In this document: positions 6,857 through 9,535 of the stretch, piece by piece | Position numbering within the stretch: the stretch's first letter is position 1 | How the letters are laid out: the number at the start of each line of letters is the position of its first letter | Assembly (NCBI GenBank): GCA_903901395.1 | Contig: CAIUQW010000316.1 | Span: 1 to 9,535 of the forward strand | From: an uncultured Chlorobiales bacterium | GTDB lineage: Bacteria; Bacteroidota; Chlorobiia; Chlorobiales; Chlorobiaceae | Reading direction: 5' to 3' | DNA length: 9,535 nt | The notes under the pieces: model-generated | What the model saw: the letters and a program-made list of their open reading frames with translations, nothing else | Databases searched by the model: none | Told to the model about the DNA's origin: nothing | Made by a program: the position numbers and the translations under genes

Positions 6857-9217
6857 TTATGCGTCGAATCCAAGGGAATCAAGCAACGCCTTCATCTTAT
6901 CTTCATCCTCGTCACACGCCTCATACAAGGCTCTCAGCACATATTGGATAACCGATTCAACGCCGCTTTGATCAGCCGCAATCAACGCTTCAGTCGCCAG
7001 TTCCGTCAACGTCCCGGCATCCAGAGTGGCGAGCTTCTGGTGACAGCGGAGCATCTCTGCCAGGCTGTAGGCCAGTCCCATCGGGGCCTGTTCAGCACGG
7101 TACAGTATGACGGCATTCCTGTAATTCTGCAAAGCAATCGCAGGTTCATTCAAAGAGAACTCCAGATCACCTGTGGATTTCAGCGCATTGGCAAGACCAA
7201 GCTGATCCTGTTCCTTTTCGTATAGCTGGATCGCTCTTTCGTAGTTCTCCCGAGCCTTAACCAGCTCTCCAAGCCGACGCTCAAGGTCGCCAAGCGATTG
7301 CAGCGCATTGGCAAGACCAAGCTGATCCTGTTCCTTTTCGTATAGCTGGATCGCTCTTTCGTAGTTCTCCCGAGCCTTGACTGGCTCTCCAAGTCGGCTC
7401 TCAAGGTCGCCAAGACACTCAAAGGAAAGCGAATCACCGATCATGTTGTTGATCAGTGCAAGCGCTGCATGACCGGGCAGCACATTAAAGATGTAAACAT
7501 TCCGGAGTTGCCGGTGCAGTTGTTGCATCAGGCTCGACTCAGGGCAAGCGGTCGTCTTTTCGATGCTGCAAAGCTGGCTGATTGCCCAAAGTTGAGCGCT
7601 GCTTCTGGAACGCGCCTGTATGTTGGCATCGCTGCTGCGAATATCAGAGGCGTCACGGGAAATCGCAAGAAAGTACTGGTATGCATGATTCCTGGCGCTG
7701 AGCCAGTTGAAGCCGTTCTCATCCGGTAAGTTGCACATTGAGCGGCCCAACGCATAACGGGAGACGGGAGGCAGCATCGTTATGCGCTCAGCTCTGAAGG
7801 AAATCAGGTTATGCTCGACCAGCACGATTCGAGCCGTCGCATGTCCGCTGACCTCTTCCCATAAAGCCATCGACTCCTCATCCAGACCGTCAGGAAAAAG
7901 CGCGACAAATTGCCAGAGGTCGAGCGCTCCTGGTTCGCGCGCGAGAAGCTTTTCAGTCAGCGCAAACGAAAGATCGAGGCTGTCGAGCCGCCCGTCGGGG
8001 TGACGCGCGGCGGCGGATGCGGTTCCCTGCTCACGCCACAGCTTTTGCAGCTTTTGCCATGAACAGGCCCGGCCAAGACGAGCAAGCAGGGTTATGGCCA
8101 AAGCGTGGCCGCCAAGCTCCTGATCGACAAACTGGGTGACTTCGCTCTTGTCGGGCAACGCGCCGCCATTCCAGCATTTCAGAAACAGCTCGACCGCGCT
8201 TGCGTTGTCGAGCCGCTCTATCGATATGCCGTTGCCCAGCACGCCATCAAGCACCACGCGGGACGAAGCAAGTACGCGCACGCCAGGCAGGCGGGCAAGG
8301 TCGCGCAGCATCTGCCTGCCGCCGGGCGACTCGGCCACATGTTCGAGGTTGTCGAGATAGTACACCCCTTCCGGCAGAAAACGCCGCAATTGCTCAACCG
8401 TTTCGATTCGTAACAGACTCTCGGCATCCAGCCCGACGGCTTCGCCCACCTGGGCGAGAAACGTCCGGGGATTGGCATCGTCACGCACCTGCACGAAAAA
8501 AACCTTTTCGGAGCGGTTGCGTGCAAGCCATCTCCTGAGCGCCTCGTTACAGACCGCAGTTTTACCGATCCCAGCCGTGCCTGAAACGTGTTCAGCGTTG
8601 CCGGAACCATTCAGAAAATCGAGAATCTTCGCAAGCTCCTCCTCGCGACCGAGCACCACCCCTTCGCGAGGATCCAAACGAGGATCAGAAGCACCGGTCA
8701 ATTCACCGGGCAGCAGGCGCGAGTTTTCTGAAGCCGGGTCAGAAATGGCCTCATCGCCCAGAATCAACGCCAGAATTCTTTCGTTTCCCGACGGAAAGCG
8801 ATGACCATTATCCCAGTCGGCAAGAATTTCCGGGATATGCTCGTGCAGCCCATCGTCGGGAAGAATCGGAAAAAACTTTGTATTGATAAGGCGGCTTTTG
8901 TAGAGATCGCTGGTAATGACAGCGCTTTCCCAGGTCGCGCCCCGGCCACCGGAATCGGCCACCTCACGTTTTTCAAAGAGGACTTTGTAACGCTCTGAAC
9001 AGACGATAAGCACGACATCGGCATCCTCGACGCTATGCTGCATCCAGGCACGCCAACCCTTTTCTGGTGGTCTGTTCCGGTAACGGTGATCGGTAATCAC
9101 CTCCACGCCATTGCTTCGCAGCCATTCGGCAAGCGCAGCGACACGCTCGGCGAGATCGCCTTCGTGGGCATAGCTGATGAAAACCGTCTGGCTTATTTTA
9201 CGATCCGCAGGCGGCAT
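6857..9217 (-). CDS. SEFIR - STAND/NB-ARC-like NTPase - TPR protein, candidate single-gene immune receptor
   Basis: A 786-residue multidomain protein. Residues 9-150 form a SEFIR domain (a TIR relative): TVFISYAHEGD, ADVVLIVCSERY (66-77) and GGRGATWESAVITSDLY (90-106), then KFFPILP. Residues 185-400 are a STAND-type NTPase with P-loop GTAGIGKT (213-220), Walker B VYYLDN (285-290), LASSR (316-320) and GGHALA (369-374), where NB-ARC proteins usually have GLPLA. Residues 405-490 fit a winged-helix region. Residues 595-720 are three TPR-like units with a 40-residue period, two of them nearly identical. Known relatives sense a trigger through the repeats, oligomerise with ATP, and switch on the effector; bacterial SEFIR and TIR proteins of this kind have been linked to NAD+ depletion and antiphage defence. 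That role is inferred here. E97 is a possible catalytic or structural Glu. The ATG at 9217 starts just before the SEFIR core, without a Shine-Dalgarno sequence. The gene stands alone, after the 5S gene. Confidence 0.85.
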   Translation of the reverse strand: MPPADRKISQTVFISYAHEGDLAERVAALAEWLRSNGVEVITDHRYRNRPPEKGWRAWMQHSVEDADVVLIVCSERYKVLFEKREVADSGGRGATWESAVITSDLYKSRLINTKFFPILPDDGLHEHIPEILADWDNGHRFPSGNERILALILGDEAISDPASENSRLLPGELTGASDPRLDPREGVVLGREEELAKILDFLNGSGNAEHVSGTAGIGKTAVCNEALRRWLARNRSEKVFFVQVRDDANPRTFLAQVGEAVGLDAESLLRIETVEQLRRFLPEGVYYLDNLEHVAESPGGRQMLRDLARLPGVRVLASSRVVLDGVLGNGISIERLDNASAVELFLKCWNGGALPDKSEVTQFVDQELGGHALAITLLARLGRACSWQKLQKLWREQGTASAAARHPDGRLDSLDLSFALTEKLLAREPGALDLWQFVALFPDGLDEESMALWEEVSGHATARIVLVEHNLISFRAERITMLPPVSRYALGRSMCNLPDENGFNWLSARNHAYQYFLAISRDASDIRSSDANIQARSRSSAQLWAISQLCSIEKTTACPESSLMQQLHRQLRNVYIFNVLPGHAALALINNMIGDSLSFECLGDLESRLGEPVKARENYERAIQLYEKEQDQLGLANALQSLGDLERRLGELVKARENYERAIQLYEKEQDQLGLANALKSTGDLEFSLNEPAIALQNYRNAVILYRAEQAPMGLAYSLAEMLRCHQKLATLDAGTLTELATEALIAADQSGVESVIQYVLRALYEACDEDEDKMKALLDSLGFDA
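7181..7420 (-). repeat. Tandem 120-bp duplication inside the TPR region of the SEFIR gene
   Basis: Two adjacent 120-bp units (7181-7300 and 7301-7420) encode residues 600-679. The first 78 bases of each (7181-7258 and 7301-7378) are identical, and over 114 bases only six differ. Each unit encodes one 40-residue TPR-like repeat with the shared core KARENYERAIQLYEKEQDQL. A third, diverged unit follows toward the C-terminus. Confidence 0.95.
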
Positions 9218-9262
9218 TGACGTGTGTTGATAGGAACATCAGTCGAAAAACTGTTCAACATC

Positions 9263-9290
9263 AATGTACGGCAAAATCAACCGGTGTAAA
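9263..9290 (-). promoter_or_regulatory. Possible promoter of the SEFIR gene
   Basis: On the minus strand, TTTACA (9290-9285) and TACATT (9268-9263) are separated by 16 bases, which fits a sigma-70-type promoter (5/6 and 4/6 matches to consensus). Transcription would start near 9256, giving a leader of about 40 bases. It lies after the 5S terminator, so the SEFIR gene need not depend on rRNA transcription. Confidence 0.35.
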
Positions 9291-9377
9291 AGAAAGGATA
9301 CGGTGTAACGTTGAAATTCAGACTGTGCCCGTCCGTGAGATTGAGACGAAGCGTGGGGGAGAGGGTGGGTATAAAGC

Positions 9378-9409
9378 AAAAAAGCCTGCGGGGGAAAGCA
9401 GGCTTTTTT
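9378..9409 (-). terminator. Intrinsic terminator of the rRNA operon
   Basis: A perfect 12-bp stem AAAAAAGCCTGC / GCAGGCTTTTTT with an 8-base loop (9390-9397). It begins about 15 bases after the 5S 3' end. On the minus strand the stem ends in six Ts, a classic Rho-independent terminator. The symmetric A/T flanks would also allow it to work in the other direction. Confidence 0.9.
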
Positions 9410-9423
9410 GTGCTGTATAAAAA

Positions 9424-9532
9424 CTCGGCGACGACCTACTCTCCCGCAATGAAGCAGTACCATCGGCTCTCCTGGGCTTAACGACTCTGTTCGGAATGGG
9501 AAGAGGTGAACACCAGGGATATAGTCGCCGTA
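9424..9532 (-). rRNA. rrf: 5S ribosomal RNA
   Basis: The reverse complement is a 5S rRNA of about 109 bases. The ends pair as helix I (CGGCGAC at 9530-9524 with GTCGCCG at 9432-9426). The conserved CCCATTCCGAACAGAG block lies at 9501-9486, and GCGGGAGAGTAGGTCGTCGCC near the 3' end is typical. Exact ends are estimated to within a few bases. A strong terminator follows, so this is the last gene of an rRNA operon, with 23S rRNA expected just beyond the right edge. Confidence 0.93.
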
Positions 9533-9535
9533 AAC

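Noticed and set aside
6637..6882. An 81-codon minus-strand frame across the EF-G-like/SEFIR junction with a VDEVDGVD and STLSTLS pattern
   Set aside because: The apparent amino-acid repeats come from reading through the nonamer hairpin; it overlaps the ends of two solid genes and has no start signal.

Overview
The window looks like chromosomal DNA of a green sulfur bacterium (Chlorobiota, Chlorobium/Chlorobaculum type). This rests on the GC-rich codon use, the flavour of the proteins and the gene mix (enolase next to a DivIC/FtsB protein, an EF-G-like second copy, a short RlpA). It is an inference from recognition, not from a search.

Layout from left to right: (1) the N-terminal 121 codons of a Kup potassium transporter on the minus strand, running off the left edge; (2) a minus-strand secreted protein made of eight TPR units; (3) a 400-base AT-rich divergent spacer; (4) a plus-strand RlpA-like cell-wall protein; (5) a convergent, minus-strand pair, enolase followed by a small DivIC/FtsB septum protein, closed by a short intrinsic terminator; (6) a plus-strand EF-G-like GTPase, divergent from enolase; (7) a minus-strand 786-residue SEFIR-NTPase-TPR protein, ended by an unusually long hairpin terminator; (8) at the right edge, a 5S rRNA on the minus strand with a strong terminator, the tail of an rRNA operon whose 23S gene should lie just beyond the window.

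Most of the genes are housekeeping: ion uptake, glycolysis, septation and cell wall, translation. The exception is the SEFIR-NTPase-TPR gene. Its order (N-terminal SEFIR effector, central P-loop STAND NTPase, C-terminal TPR sensor) is that of single-protein immune receptors, and it is the best candidate here for an antiphage or regulated cell-suicide system. It has its own likely promoter and terminator, so it appears to be a one-gene unit inserted directly after the rRNA operon. Its sensor region contains a nearly perfect recent 120-bp duplication.

Other points worth attention are the long nonamer-repeat hairpin whose mismatches are all G·U wobbles on one strand only, the loss of the catalytic His in the EF-G-like protein, a terminator-like palindrome in that gene's leader, and an unclear start for the TPR gene.
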